DNA from: Archegozetes longisetosus
Taxonomy: Eukaryota; Arthropoda; Arachnida; Sarcoptiformes; Trhypochthoniidae
Assembly: GCA_018873245.2 (NCBI GenBank)
Contig: JAEMBT020000006.1
Span: 81,304-145,303 of the forward strand
Length of the DNA stretch: 64,000 nt
Direction: 5' to 3'
The notes beneath the pieces are model-generated. The model was not told where the DNA came from. It searched no databases and saw nothing but the letters and a program-made list of their open reading frames with translations. The first letter of the stretch is position 1. Every line of letters begins with the position of its first letter. Position numbers and translations under genes: made by a program. Below are positions 46,062 to 59,047 of this stretch, piece after piece.

Positions 46062-46995
46062 AACTATTTTTCAATAAAATGCAAACTTCTACTCGAAATT
46101 CTAATTATTTGCTAATCAATCAGTTTTATGCAGATTTTAATTTATTTATTATTATTCCGATTGTTATTAATAATGCAAACGTGCAAAACAAAGCATTACT
46201 ACTCACACAAACTTTTCAATTATTTCAAATAATTGAAAACTTATCAATTCAGCGATTCTTTTCTGTTTCAATTTCTTTGACACAACACTTGTTGAACATT
46301 TGGCCATTTTTTCAAAATAACTAATGTTCTATGGTTTTAATCATCACCAAAAGTTTAGCAATAAATATGTTTTGTAAAAAACTCATCATTTATATTAATT
46401 ATTCATGATTAATGCCAAAATGAGTACAGATATAAAAATTATCAAAGTTACAAAATAAGAATCAATACAAAATATTATATTAAAACAAATTGAGACCGTT
46501 TCAGTTAACTTTAACTTATACCGAGATTTTAAAATAGGATTTTCATAGAATACTGCAAGAAAACCAGATAAGACTAGCGATTGTAATCGATTAGCCGGTT
46601 ATAAAACCGGACAATTGCTTAGTGTATTAAAATCTACATCTATTCGCAATTATTGCAGAGAGAGAGAGACTAGTATTCAATTTGTGAATTGAGTTCAAAA
46701 TTTTCCAATTAATCAAATAGAACCTAAAACATGTAAAACCATGTTTTCTATAAGAAAAAAACCAATTTTCAAATGTAAAGGTTTGAAATATGAAAAGGTT
46801 CGTTGATTAACATAAATCAGAATAAATTATAATTTAGAATTTTGCTTCAAATTGATAAAATCCTAATTAGAAAATAGATTAGAATTGATAGACAACGAAT
46901 TAACCCACTTAGTAATACTGCTGAGAGGAGGCCATAACTAAAATGACATCAAATCAAAACACTAGCGAGTTTTGATCGTCCAAATAAGTTCAGTT
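46062..46995. other. Intergenic region between convergent genes
   Basis: Shared 3' side of GID4 and the BCAR3-like gene. The open frame 46058-46324 overlaps the GID4 stop and is shadow sequence. No other feature. Confidence 0.6.
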
Positions 46996-48999
46996 TTAAT
47001 CAGGATCAATGTCTGGTTCACACTTTCGCGCTAAAGCCATAATAATTTGGTCCAATTTCTCAAATCTTTGTTGACCATCGATGACAGATCCGCGATAACC
47101 AAACAAGAATTGTCGGTGGAATTCAGTGCGAAACATATCACAGAGCAGTTCTTCGAATAGACATCCGTCGAGCACTATTTGACCATTACGTCTATAATTA
47201 GCTAACTGATCGATCATATGTGACGCTTCTTCTAAATGGCTATAAATTTGTTGAAGACCGTAATCGACAGCCGTTTGTTCCAGCAATAAATCAAGTGATG
47301 GCAACTATTGCATAAAATACAAACATTTCCATTCTGATAGCTATATAAATTCAAAATTCTTTTGATTCTATTCATTATTTTTAAATACCTTTCCATTCGG
47401 ATCGTTTTCCTTTCGACATATGCTTGTATGTCTTTGAAGTATTTGAACCAAAGTTAATATAAATGGAAACGTAGTGTTTGGCGCTATAAAAAGGTGTTCG
47501 AATAAATTAAGAGTTTGTCAGCATAACAACAACTAGAACTATTAATAATTCAGTGCTTATATCTAATTAGTTAATAAGATGGTAAACCTTGTGGCTCATT
47601 GCATTCACTCATAGATTTGAGCTGCGGCCTTAGTTTAGTTTCATAGATGATAGCGTTCTCAGTGAAATCTTTTCTCACAAAACTCCACAATGTTTTCAAT
47701 TTGACGATCGGTGACATTGAAAGCGCTTCCATTATAGCGGCGAAGCCGAACAGATCGCCCAAAGCCGTCTTAGTCTCGATCGCGATCTCAATCCACTTGT
47801 TTAAAACAATTGCACGATTTCGATCACTGTTTGCGGTCAAAACGCTGATAGCAACAAAATATTTTAGGCATTCGTGTCTCTCCAGTAGATCTAATCTCAT
47901 TTGTTCTCCATGTGGCAAAATAATCAATTCGAGAGCTGATCCAATCCCCAAACCAAAGTCATGGCTCCTATCTAAATGTTTAATGAACTCGAGATCACAT
48001 TTTGTCAGGTGATTAGCCAAAATGCGAGCGCCGCTGTCCAAAAGTACAGATTCAACTTTAGTAATTGTGGTCGCCTCTAATGGCTTATTATCTTTTGGCA
48101 AAAGATATGTCTGAAAATTTTCCGCTCTAATAAATGATGAGCTCATTTCCGATGGAATTGTCAAAATTTGTAGCCATTTCACTGCTCTAATAGCATCTGC
48201 TGGTTCAATCCTACTATAATTATCACTAACTGTTTGTTTGGGAGAAACCTTGTTTGAAAAGAAAGCGCTGTCTTCTGAACCGTCAGATCCGTTCTGATTT
48301 GATTCTTGTTCACTATTTTCCGTACAATCATTACAATCAAAGCCTATGTTTGATATATTTTCATTAACAATAGTATTATCTGATAATCTATCATATGTTT
48401 TGCTGGCTGTCCGACTCGGTTTCGGAGGCTTCGGTGGCGGCCCATCACTACAACTCGATTCAGACCAATTCAAATCTGTTTGGCTCTTCTGATTTTCAGC
48501 TTTATTGCCTATCAAATCAAAATAATAAGCATGAAAATAAGTTATAAAATATTAGTGATTCATTAATACTTTGAATAAGGGGCCAATCACTCAAAGCAAC
48601 TGTTCGATTGACAGGAGTTGTGATGACGGCATTCGAGGCGCGACTAATCGGCTTCTTATTGCCCACATAATAAGTAATCAAATCCCTTATTGTGTCAAAG
48701 CATTCGTCTTCGAAAGTGTATTGAATCCGTTCGTAAACAGTGTTTGGCTGTTGTATGACTTTTGAGATAACAAAATGCAAATAATGTCCGTAATGCCGAC
48801 ACGACAAAACGTAATCACCAGTTCTTGTGCTGCAGTCTCTAACCAGAAATTGTCCATCAATTTTCAGCAATTGTTCGGCAACTGATCGCCCGATTGGGCC
48901 GTGAAACCAGCCATTTGATCGAATATCAGCCCAGCCCAACGATAGCTCCCATTCCAATCTTTTTCTTTGTCTCAACTCTTCAGGTGACTCAAATGACAT
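46996..48999 (-). CDS. BCAR3/SH2D3 (NSP)-family SH2 adaptor
   Basis: NSP proteins link receptor tyrosine signalling to p130Cas through an SH2 domain and a catalytically inactive, Cas-binding RasGEF-like fold. Exons 48999-48570, 48508-47588, 47483-47389, 47304-46996 join in frame (introns 61, 104 and 84 bp) to give 584 residues. SH2 at about 30-130: NGWFHGPIGRSVAEQLL, GQFLVRDC (phosphotyrosine-binding Arg), YYVGNKKPISRASNAVI and TPVNRT, the last two closely matching vertebrate BCAR3. Then a proline-rich linker (GPPPKPPKPSR) and acidic/Ser stretch, and the GEF-like domain (LTKCDLEFIKHL, ERHECLKYFVAIS, LGDLFGFAAIMEALSM). The compact length is nearer human SH2D3A (576) than BCAR3 (825). Which NSP paralogue it corresponds to cannot be said. 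Confidence 0.92.
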
Positions 49000-49930
49000 A
49001 ACAGCCGATTACCAAATTTACTTATGTTACAATATTTTCATCCTCTAAACCAAAACATATAAATCAAATCTAATCAAATCTAATGAACACTATTTTGCTC
49101 ACAGCATAGTCTGATTGAGATTCTCTCAGTTTGTCAAATGAAAAAATATAAACAATGAAACGTGAGCGACATCTAGTGATTGTTTTTACCAATTCGTGCT
49201 TCTAAATTCAAAACATACATACAGTATGCCTCAGCACATCAACAAAATTATTGACAGCAGCGCCGACTGTGTCTTAAAACTGAGTCTTGCAATGAAGCGA
49301 CTCTAATAACAAAACCCCTCTAAATACAACGGACATTCGGTCCTTTTTTTATCATATATTCCATCAATTTTTATATTGACTGTTTATTTTATTTATAATC
49401 AGTTAAAACGTTTGGTGACATTGAAAATTTGTTCTATACCTGAAATGCATGATTTAAACACAAAATACAATTCGTTCAATTGTACTGAATATCGCATATA
49501 ATAGATATGAATGACTAACAAAATGGTTGACACAATTGACATAAACATTGATTCATTAAGTTTGCAACTATTATGTCATTCACTATTAAATGATTTCTAT
49601 TATTCAATAGGAAGTAGTGATCAATAAGTTATGTGATACCGATATAAATGAATAAAATAAAACAATTGTGATGTTATTTTGAAGCGATTACCATTTAATT
49701 AATTTGTCAAATCTAACTGAACATTTTTTACGTCAAATTTGGTCCAATTTTAGTCAGTTTTCACTTTGATTTAACTAAACCATATTTTAAGTTGAACGCA
49801 CTCTATTGTTGTTCATTCATTTACAACAATAGAGCCTGTATTGTAGATGAGCGTTTCAATTATGATTATTTGCATATTTTAGTGATCGCGCGATCTAATG
49901 CATTGATTGTAATAATAATTGATTCATGTC
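49000..49930. promoter_or_regulatory. Divergent promoter region, BCAR3-like / RhoGAP
   Basis: About 930 bp between two divergent starts (48999 minus, 49931 plus). AT-rich with no recognised ORF; a shared bidirectional promoter is inferred only from layout. Confidence 0.4.
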
Positions 49931-52900
49931 ATGATGTCCTCATTGGCGCGACGAATGGCCAACTCTTCACTATGTGGTGCCTCGCAGAACAGTCACTCAC
50001 CAAACAATTCAACATCACTTCCATACCCAACAAGGATCGAAAAGTATGATTCATATCAATTTATATGACCAAAAGCCAACAATACATATCTTTAATTAAG
50101 TCTAGTTTTGCTCAGCCCCAAATTTTGAAAAACTTACCCTAACAGATACACAAATTTCAATTGACAAACATTTGAAACAAATGTTCATACTGAATTTTGA
50201 TTTGAGAGCTAAACACTAGAACTTTGTTCAAGTTATATCAGCCTTTCTATCGATGCATTTGGTTCGTACGTTTTTTAAAGATACCTCCAACCTATTCAAT
50301 ACTTGAAATATATTGATCGCAACTATGATTTTATTGAAAATTTCTTCAAAAGTAATTCTGTTTTTACAGTGATATATTGCAAACGAAAGTCAATAATTAA
50401 GACAACTTTTGTAACACTTACGAGTTGGTTATCAGTGTTAATATTATTTAGCTCAATTGTCGAACGTTTTGCGTTTCTATTTAATTATTATTTATAATTA
50501 AAGTGCCATTAATTAAATCCAGATGAAAGTCTATCATTGAAAATGTTCAATCTGTACCACTTGATTGAGACATTTGAGTTGTCTCACAAGTCATTTATTT
50601 ACGGGCATGACTTCTAAACATTGCTATCACTGCACATGTCTTGTGTTTTGATGTAGAAATCGTTTTAATGGGTTTTAATGGTTTTGCTGTACCAAACCCT
50701 ACATTTGAGTGCTTGAGTCGACCATCAGATCCATCAGTTTATCTCTTTTTATGTCTCCATGTCTGTGAGCCATCAGTTGTAGACATATGTAATGAAAGAT
50801 ATCTATGAAACAACTTTTCGATGGTCTCATAAATGAGTTGTTATATAAGATATATATTTATGAATATTTCATACTGTTATTGATTTGGAATGAGTTGCTA
50901 TAATTAAATAGAATGATGTCCAAAACAAGATATCATTGTTTAGAATAGTTGTAATAATTATAATTAGTCTTTTTGGAACCTAACCCAAACTAATTATTAT
51001 ACGCTGCAAATGTTGTCAAGAATTTTGCCACCGCTTTCCAGTCATCATCACTATCGCATTGAAAGGTATCTCATATTGAACAACAGCCATTCAGACTGAT
51101 TTAGATTAGTGTTTTCCTAACAAATGATCTTTACATTAGTCAATTAATAATTAACAGTAATTCAAATTTATTTTATCTAAGTTTATTTTTCAATTCAATT
51201 ATATTCATACTGATAGTTAACAGCGAATATACATTATTTCTGTGTTAAGTTTCAATTTATCATTATTTTCATTGTTAATTGGCATTTGTCCAAACCAGAG
51301 CCATATGTGTCCCAAATTGTTATGTAAGACAGACATCGCTCAGTGTGTTCCGCATTCCTATCAATAATGTCGTCGACACGTCTTCTAAAAAAACAATCAT
51401 TCAACTGATCACATAATGATTGCTAAACATTCTTATATAAAATTGTGATTGATTCAAAAGTTTCAATCGCTTTTCATAGCTCTTCTTAAATCATATAAAC
51501 ACAAGACTAAAATGCAATGAAACAATCGAAAAATTTCGGCATAACTTTAATTTACTTTTTATATTAACATATAATATAATGTGAACAATTATCTGCAAAA
51601 TATTGGATCTTCTTTTTAATGTGCCTCAATTCCAATTGAAGTTGAATTGAAAACTTGAAAGATACAATCTAAATTATCAAATATTTAGTTTGATATAACA
51701 CTTGAAACTTATAATTGATTGCTTAAAATTTTTGAACGCTCGTATATTCTTCTATCCCGTAATTTGACGAAATACCTAAATTCAGTTGAATTAAGTCTAA
51801 CTTTATTTTAAACTTGTTTCAAATATTGTTCTTATTGTCGAGTATTAGGTGTTTGTTTTGAGAGTTACCAAATTTCCAAGTATTATAATGATTAATTGAT
51901 CGGTTTTTTAATTAATCAAATTTAGAGTCAAGTTTGGAATTCCATTGGAGAACGTTTGCGGCGCACACAATGACATCCCGGGACCACTTCTAGTGATGAT
52001 TCTTAAGCTTAACAAAGAGGCGCCCTTTAAAAAAGACGTTTTTAGAGCTCCTGGACATCAAGCCAATATGAAAAAATTAATACACTTTCTTCAGGTTAGA
52101 ATTAAATTGACATTCCACCTCAACACTAATCAGCAATATTCCTCAAAAATATAGATGATAACATTTGACAATCAATTGATTGCACCAAAGTTTAACCACA
52201 ATTTTTCAATTTTAATTTATACCTTCTTTCATAATTTGAACTCTATTGCTTATGAAAGTGTTCAATTTATTATATCGCTATTTTGCTCTTTGTTCACAAT
52301 GAAAATCACTCTCATCTGTTTCTACTTGCTATTCACTTATTTTCATTTGAATTAATATCGCAATCATTTCTTTTTCGAAATATGATCAGCCAATAGTTTT
52401 TCTTGAGTCTTATCTATCATATTCTGGACCGGTACTGAGCCAAATTTGCTTTTATTTTCATGTTGCAACTAATTATTATAAAAGCTTTTCAAATTTTCGC
52501 TTTATTATTGACCAGTGAGTTATCCACTTAAACGTGTTGCGTTTACTTTTTGCCAACTTCAATGTGGACTTTGTCTTATGTTGATCTTAATCAATAATTT
52601 TATACCATATTGAATAAATGAATTGTTAATTTGAACCCATAGAACGGTCGTTTGGTCAATATTGATAATTATTCGGTTTATACGATTGCATCTGTACTGA
52701 AAAAATTTCTGAGAAAACTGCCGAATGGAGTGTTTGGCGCAGAACGAGAACAGAGACTTTTTCAAGTAATCCAATGGGAAAACATTGACGAGAAAAGAGA
52801 GGAAATGCACAGGTTTTATAAGAATTGCCAACTTGACTATTAATCGATAATTCAATTAATCACTGTGTAATTTGATAGATTGCTTACATCACTGCCAGTA

Positions 52901-55900
52901 GTGACTCAGCATCTTCTTGTGCTACTGTTCGGCACGTTTCGAGCCATTGCCTCGTCTTCAGATCGGGCCAACACTGGAATGACATCTGAAGCGATCGGTG
53001 TTTCGGTGGCGCCCAGTTTTTTCCAGTCATGTGTTCAGGATGGAAGCAAATTTGCTAAAATGGAAGACGTTCAACGATTTAAGGTATCAAAACATTTAAG
53101 TTTCACAATTGAGACATTATTAATTACTAAATTTTATTTAAATCATATTAATTGAGATTTGTTTTAACTCTAAATAATACAGATTTTCCTAGTTTACTTT
53201 TCCTCTTAAGATTAATCTATTTTTCAATATCTTAACCCCTCAACAACTCTAATTCAATCTAATTGTTCATCCTAGATCTCATTAATTCTAAAATAGTTTC
53301 AATCTATCATTTGTTTTATTTATAAAATAACACAGTTCTAGAATCGATCCAATTATTGCTGATTCTGTTTACAATTTTGCCACTCCAGCGTTTAGTCCAA
53401 ATTTGAAACTATTTTAGTTAACAACTAGATATCACAATTCAATAATTAATTTATTTGACTTATTAATTGTTGAATTATTTGCTAGTTATTACATTTGAAT
53501 TGTACTATTTTCTTTTTGAATTGTCCGTCTATTTATTAGCTACTTATCTATTAATATATGCATTATTCTATTTGATGAGTTTATTTGAAAAACAATAACT
53601 GCATGTTTTATACTAATTAACCAAATTAATTGTATGTTAACTCGAATTTGGTTCGTGTGTTTCATTAATAATGTGCTAATTTTCAAATTTACTAATTGAG
53701 TGCTTTTTCCGCTTCCATTGAAAACAAATTGAAAAATCGATTGAAAAATGAATTAATTGCTAATTATGTGCTGCACTTATTCTCGTTAATACACACCTGT
53801 ATTACTCACCTCTCAATCATTTTATGCTGTGATTCCATTATTATTATTATTGATTGTTTCTCAAAACTAAAAAATATATATATATATATATATGTATATG
53901 TATATTTACTGTTTATTCAAACCAAAATTATTATTATTGTTGTTATTTATTAATCTGATGTCATTTAAATGCATATCAATATTAACCCAATTTATTATGA
54001 TTATTATCACCACTAATTGCATTGCAAATAATTACCTAAATATGACAAAAGGCACAAATTGCGGTAAGTTTTGTCTGACCTCTACTTTTTCTCTAATTTT
54101 GATTCATTTTTGTCATCACTTTTCACACGTGAATGTTTGTCAGATTTGGTGCCGGTCTTTCATATACAAGCCATCACTCAATCAACTATCTGAAAACAGC
54201 TCATATTTTGATCATAACTTATGAGCCAATCATTTCTCAAATCAATTCGACTACTATTTAGATCTTATTCAATAGAATGCTTTTATGCTGGAAACAGACA
54301 CACGACTTATGTTATTTTCTACTAAGTGACTGCGAAAACTTTTAGTTGTGCCACAAGTTTGAGCTCAACCAACACTTTGATTGAGTGATAGCATTGTACA
54401 TTCAAAGCATGCATTTGTTATTTTTTAAAAATTGCTTTTAATCCATCTATTGTTTTACTTTATCTTTTGATAGATAATCATCTTAGAAAAAAAGAACTTG
54501 TATTTCAAAATTGATTTTGATCTGATTTAAGCTAGAAATCTAATTGATAGTTTTATCATTACTGTTGAGTATTTGTCGACTAGTAGAAACCGTTTTTATT
54601 TCTCTTAATCAGTTTTAAACTAGTTTTTGAATAAAAAATTCAATTGAACTGCTCAAAGACCTGATTGCTTAAATGAATCAGTAATTTCTGATAAATATTA
54701 TTTTACAGAATTAATTTATTTTGATATTGACTCTAGATGAATTCTAAACAAATTCTAATATAATAACTGATTGCATGACACGCATGAAACAAATTGCAAT
54801 AAATACTTCTCAATAGCTTGAAACATAATCTTTAATTAAAGAAAAACACTTAATTATTTTAAATATTAATTTTAAAAATCTATACAAATAGGTAGCCACA
54901 ACAATAATGAAATTTCTAATTGATAACTTTGGAGTGAGCAATTTGTTTGGTCGTGATAATTACGAATATTACGCGCGAATTTCTGGTCGAGTACTCAAAG
55001 TAGAGGAAAATTGGATTTTTGCTTTCAAATATCCGCCCGAAACTTTGGTGCCGCGTATGTCAAACTTTCTTTATATTAGATACTTAAACTAGTGGTCGAT
55101 ATTCTTGATTAAGACCCGAATTTACTTGAGTGACTAACATTAACATGACTAGGAATCCTTCTAAATGCGGTCAGATTTTTGGCAACATTTCTTTCAATAC
55201 TTCACATGATCTACTTTATTGCAGATGACACCGCACTATGACAATGTTATTGTGTTTCATTTAAATCATATTCAGTATTGGTTTAGATCTCTTTGAATTC
55301 TCTCAAAATAAGTTGTTTGAAATTTGAAAACAAACTTCAAAATGACTGATTCATACAATTAATTATTGTGTCGTGTTATTTGAATAATAATTTAATTAAT
55401 CTATTGATTGATTTGAACTAGATATTAGTTTGGAATTGATAAACTGTTTTCGCTTTCTATTTATACTGTGTTTTCTCTGATTTTCTTTCCTTTTGCTCAC
55501 TCATTCTGATCTGAATCTGATCTGAACCTGACCAAAACATGATAAACACAAAATAAACCTAATATTAACCAAATAAAGGCAAGACCTCATTGGAAGCTCA
55601 ACGTGATTGGCTTAACAGTGAATCACAGCGATGGGGTCTGCCATCAATTGGTTCAACAACACGACAATTACAAGGTTTGACTAACAATCACTATTATCCA
55701 CAATGATTACTCTCTATTTGTCTCGTGCCTTATTAATGCACCTTTCATGCCACTAAATATATGAACATTTTCGATCCCGCTAAACATAATCTATTCGTAT
55801 ATTATTTCAGTTGGCCTAAGTAATAATTTGAATTTTCTTCGTAATAACTCATAGCAATATCATCATCAGAAGAATGTCAAAGTACGCCAACATTGTGTAC

Positions 55901-56751
55901 AAGCAGTGGTTCAGGTGTTGCGACAACACATTTGGGTGCAGTCGCTCTCATTCATCAAAATATTGATGACACTTATGCCAGACTTAGTATGTCTTTAGAA
56001 GAAAAGATGTTTAAGGTTTGTCTTACCTAAAACTGAACTTGGCTAAAGTCTAAACCTATTGACAGTTGGTTACAATTATTTGCACACTAGGGCTCGATAA
56101 CTCATTCATCACCGAATTCTCCGCAATCGATCGTAACAGTAATGTCGCATCAGAATCAACAGCAACCACAATCACAACCACAACAATCGTCATCAATTGT
56201 TACTGAAGAGGCGCTCAATTTAGAAGATCTCAAGAGTGTTAACAGATATGCCGAAAGTACAAAATCACTCACATTTTTGCCAATAGTTCACGAAAGACAA
56301 ACACAACGCATGAAAACTCGCTCGGAATGGTTTCTCAACCCTAATAATGGTTCGTATTCTAAATATTGATTGATTATTATTAAACTTGATCGATTAAATA
56401 GAAGGTGTTTCGTCTTCACATTCATTCACTTCATCGACAACGACAACAAGTAATGGTAAACGAGAGCCGACAATGGCTTCTTCTTCATGCAAGCAATTAG
56501 TTAGAAGAACGTCATCTAAAGAGAAACGACTAGTTCGGAGATCGTCCTCAAAGAAAGATAAAGAGAATGGAAACGAACATAAATCACATCAGACGCACTC
56601 AACCGGATATCAAGTGTCGCCAACCAGTGCTCCCAATACTGATGCAACAAATCCGATCGCGGGCTCGGCCGCTTTGGTCTCTGAGTCTGACTGTACCGAA
56701 TGTGATGTCCAACAAGTGAATATTACGCTCACTTATAAGCCTAGAATCTAA
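49931..56751 (+). CDS. RhoGAP protein of ARHGAP20/TAGAP type
   Basis: GTPase-activating protein for Rho-family GTPases. Ten exons keep phase: 49931-50043, 51021-51065, 51926-52094, 52643-52812, 52879-53083, 54892-55054, 55579-55674, 55855-56015, 56091-56349, 56402-56751, for 576 residues. RhoGAP domain about 54-250: FGIPLENVCG, KKDVFRAPG with the arginine finger R93 (52044-52046), YSVYTIASVLKKFLRKLP, TSEAIGVSVAPSFFQS and TIMKFLIDNFGVSNLFG. This matches the ARHGAP20/TAGAP subgroup (IFR..AN.K pattern, VIASVLKDFLRNIP). The C-terminal half is low complexity: Gln/Pro-rich (exon 9), then Ser/Lys/Arg-rich (RTSSKEKRLVRRSSSKKD). No PH or RA domain was seen. Exons 1-2 are the least certain: exon 2 is only 45 bp with a weak acceptor, though phase fits. 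Confidence 0.85.
53873..53905. repeat. (TA)n microsatellite in a RhoGAP intron
   Basis: TA run grading into ATGTATATGTATA, inside the 1.8-kb intron 53084-54891, which otherwise shows nothing recognisable. Confidence 0.9.
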
Positions 56752-57660
56752 TTTAATTCTAATTTTAAATTAAAAACATTTGAATTCTATTTGAGTTGAG
56801 TTCTACAGAAAGTGATATCAAATATTTGTTAGAAAACTAACAATTATATATTATCATAACTTTTTCTTATTTCAATACCTTTTTATTTCCATTTCCATTG
56901 AACGGAACAATTTTAAGCATCATTTTTATCTTTGGTTTAATACTTTTTTGCATTCTTTTCTAAATAATCCAATTATTTGATAACTAATAACAGTTTACTC
57001 TTAAACTAGAAAATTACTGCTCTTTTTTATATAAGCATTTTTTCAATTCGTGTCACACTTTTTCATAAAATGTGTATATTAAATATTCAAATATATGTAA
57101 ATTGACTGCCATTTTAGTGGAGAAAAAATTTTCTATGATTGAGAAATAAATTTTTCTAAATTTTTGATTAACTCAATCTAAATGATTTCAATTAGAAGAT
57201 CAATTGTTGGTCACTTAGCAATATCTCCACTCATTGAAAGCGCCAGGAAATCAATTTTTGCCATAAGCAATTGATCTACTTATTAAGTTTACTAGCAGAT
57301 CTCTGCTTTGAAACAATTTCTTCTAGCAATTTATAAGAATCGCAAATCTTGTCCTTTAATAGATAATTGTTGTTTGGCTCATCTAAGACTAAAGTTAGAT
57401 ATTGAACCAGTTAATTCTATCTAGTCGCGTTAACATCAATGTCCAACTTTCTATTAAACGTCTGACTCAGCAGAAGCCAATCCATTCTTATCCTTTACTT
57501 GATCCCTATCGACAGGATTTAAAGCAAATCAATGAGCTCATCGTTTTGTAATCATTCGATTGCTGTTTGGCAGCACTCATTTTGCACTAAATATCAAATA
57601 ATTCTAATCATTATTCTACTAAAAAATGTTTCAGATCAATATTAAACTCTTCCTCTAAAT
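56752..57660. other. 3' flank of RhoGAP, no assigned gene
   Basis: AT-rich 3' region to about 57300. Plus-strand stretch 57396-57544 is open and protein-like (VNINVQLSIKRLTQQKP, YPLLDPYRQDLKQINEL), but no family or supporting splice sites were established. It may be an isolated gene fragment. Confidence 0.35.
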
Positions 57661-58160
57661 AGAATTTGTCGATGAACCCAACCGAACCATTTGTTCAGCA
57701 ATCAATCGGTTCAGTTCGATCAGTGAATACAAATCTATCGATCTAGTCATCAACGAATCGCGTCTAATAGGTGCTCAATATAAAACTTCTTAAAAGTTAG
57801 TAGGCTTCTGTTCATTCAATATTTTCGTTGTTCAATTAAATAATAAAACGCAACTTTGTTAACCTTTTCACCACTAGAATACCTAGCAGAAACTATACTC
57901 CCAGTGTTTCATAATTAAACACTTGATTAAATTTTCACTAAATTTTTCAGTGTATTTTCTGCATAACAGCTCACGCAGCTGATTCATTGATAGAACTGCT
58001 GTGATCGCTTTCAATTGTTCTAAACTTTCTAGAAAAGCTTGTCCGTAATCCCCGACAAGTAATAATTGACAACCGCAGAGGTCGAGTGTGTTGCAAGTGT
58101 GGTTAGTGTGCACTCTTCACGAATCATTTTAGCGCTTCCTCTACCCATTATACCATTTAA
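57661..58160 (-). pseudogene. Possible IST1-like (ESCRT-III) fragment
   Basis: Tentative. On the minus strand, KMIREE (near 58120) is followed, after a one-base frame change, by LDLCGCQLLLVGDYG and LRELLCRKYTEKFSENL (58113-57883). This loosely follows the IST1 order IIRED...LELYCDLLLAR...QLCAKYSKEYG. A second piece at ~57780-57670 (SLMTRSIDLYSLIELNRL) could be the next exon through a GTATAG donor in matching phase. The N-terminal ~75 residues of IST1 are missing and similarity is weak. If it is IST1 it is a broken copy; otherwise an unrecognised gene. Confidence 0.28.
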
Positions 58161-59047
58161 TACTCATGAAACTAGGACAGACCATTATTTACAACTATCG
58201 ATAAATTAAATATTCCAGCCATTATTCTTTCAAATGCATACATAATAATTTTGCCCAATCAGTCACCTCAAAATATCGCCAAACGTATGGTTTACATTTT
58301 CCATATCATTTCAATAATTTAATAAAAAAAATTGAATCTTTCCAGTTTAAAGGTGAACCAAAAATTTAATTAAATCAAATGATCCAAATAAAATAAAAAT
58401 AAAATAAAACTAAAACATTTCAGTTAACAGAATACTCTTATTATTGAACGTTTCTTGTTCAGAAAGGTATGAGAAGACGACAGTCAACAGCAGACTCAAA
58501 CTATTTGACTAATTAAACATTTGGCTCAACTAATCCAATAATTTAAGTATAATGTTTAAAATGAATCACAGTAATTCAGATTCAAATATGTTATAAACAA
58601 AAGTAGTAGAATTTGGATAAATTCAAACACAAACCAAGTATAAGTCTGATTAAAATCTAATTCTGAATCAAGAGTCTGATAGTTTTCTTGAAAAAATACA
58701 TTCTACGAACATTGGTAAAGACGCATAGATTTAGTTCAATTTATACAAACATAAATCATTAACAAATATTTAACATTTAAAACGAATGAGTCGACGAGAA
58801 AATCAGGTCAAAATTTGATCCCACGTCTCAAAAATATAGCTTCAACATGAATCAAATTTAATCAACTCAATTCATACCTTTGACCGAGCTTCTCCTAGAT
58901 ATTCAGTTTTAAGTCCTAAATCATCAACAATTTATTGCTTTTAATTTAAAAAATTGTTATCACTTTAACCAAAAATGACCACTCAACTCGATTTTACTGG
59001 ACGAAGCCTACTATGAATACAATTCTAATCTCTAATCTCTCCCTACG
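58161..59047. other. Spacer downstream of RIOK3
   Basis: No gene or repeat recognised. Confidence 0.5.

Noticed and set aside
47647..48012. Plus-strand ORF of 121 codons
   Set aside because: Antisense shadow of the BCAR3-like GEF domain.
53696..54224. Two overlapping plus-strand ORFs in the RhoGAP intron
   Set aside because: They run through a TA microsatellite and lie wholly inside an intron whose flanking exons join in phase.
57396..57780. Plus-strand exons of an unknown gene (FVDEPNRTICSAINRF and others)
   Set aside because: Open and protein-like, but no family, no start, weak splice sites, and the same DNA is open on the minus strand; kept only as a note.
58125..58160. tRNA-like stretch (tcctctacccattatacc)
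   Set aside because: No cloverleaf, no B-box in the right place.
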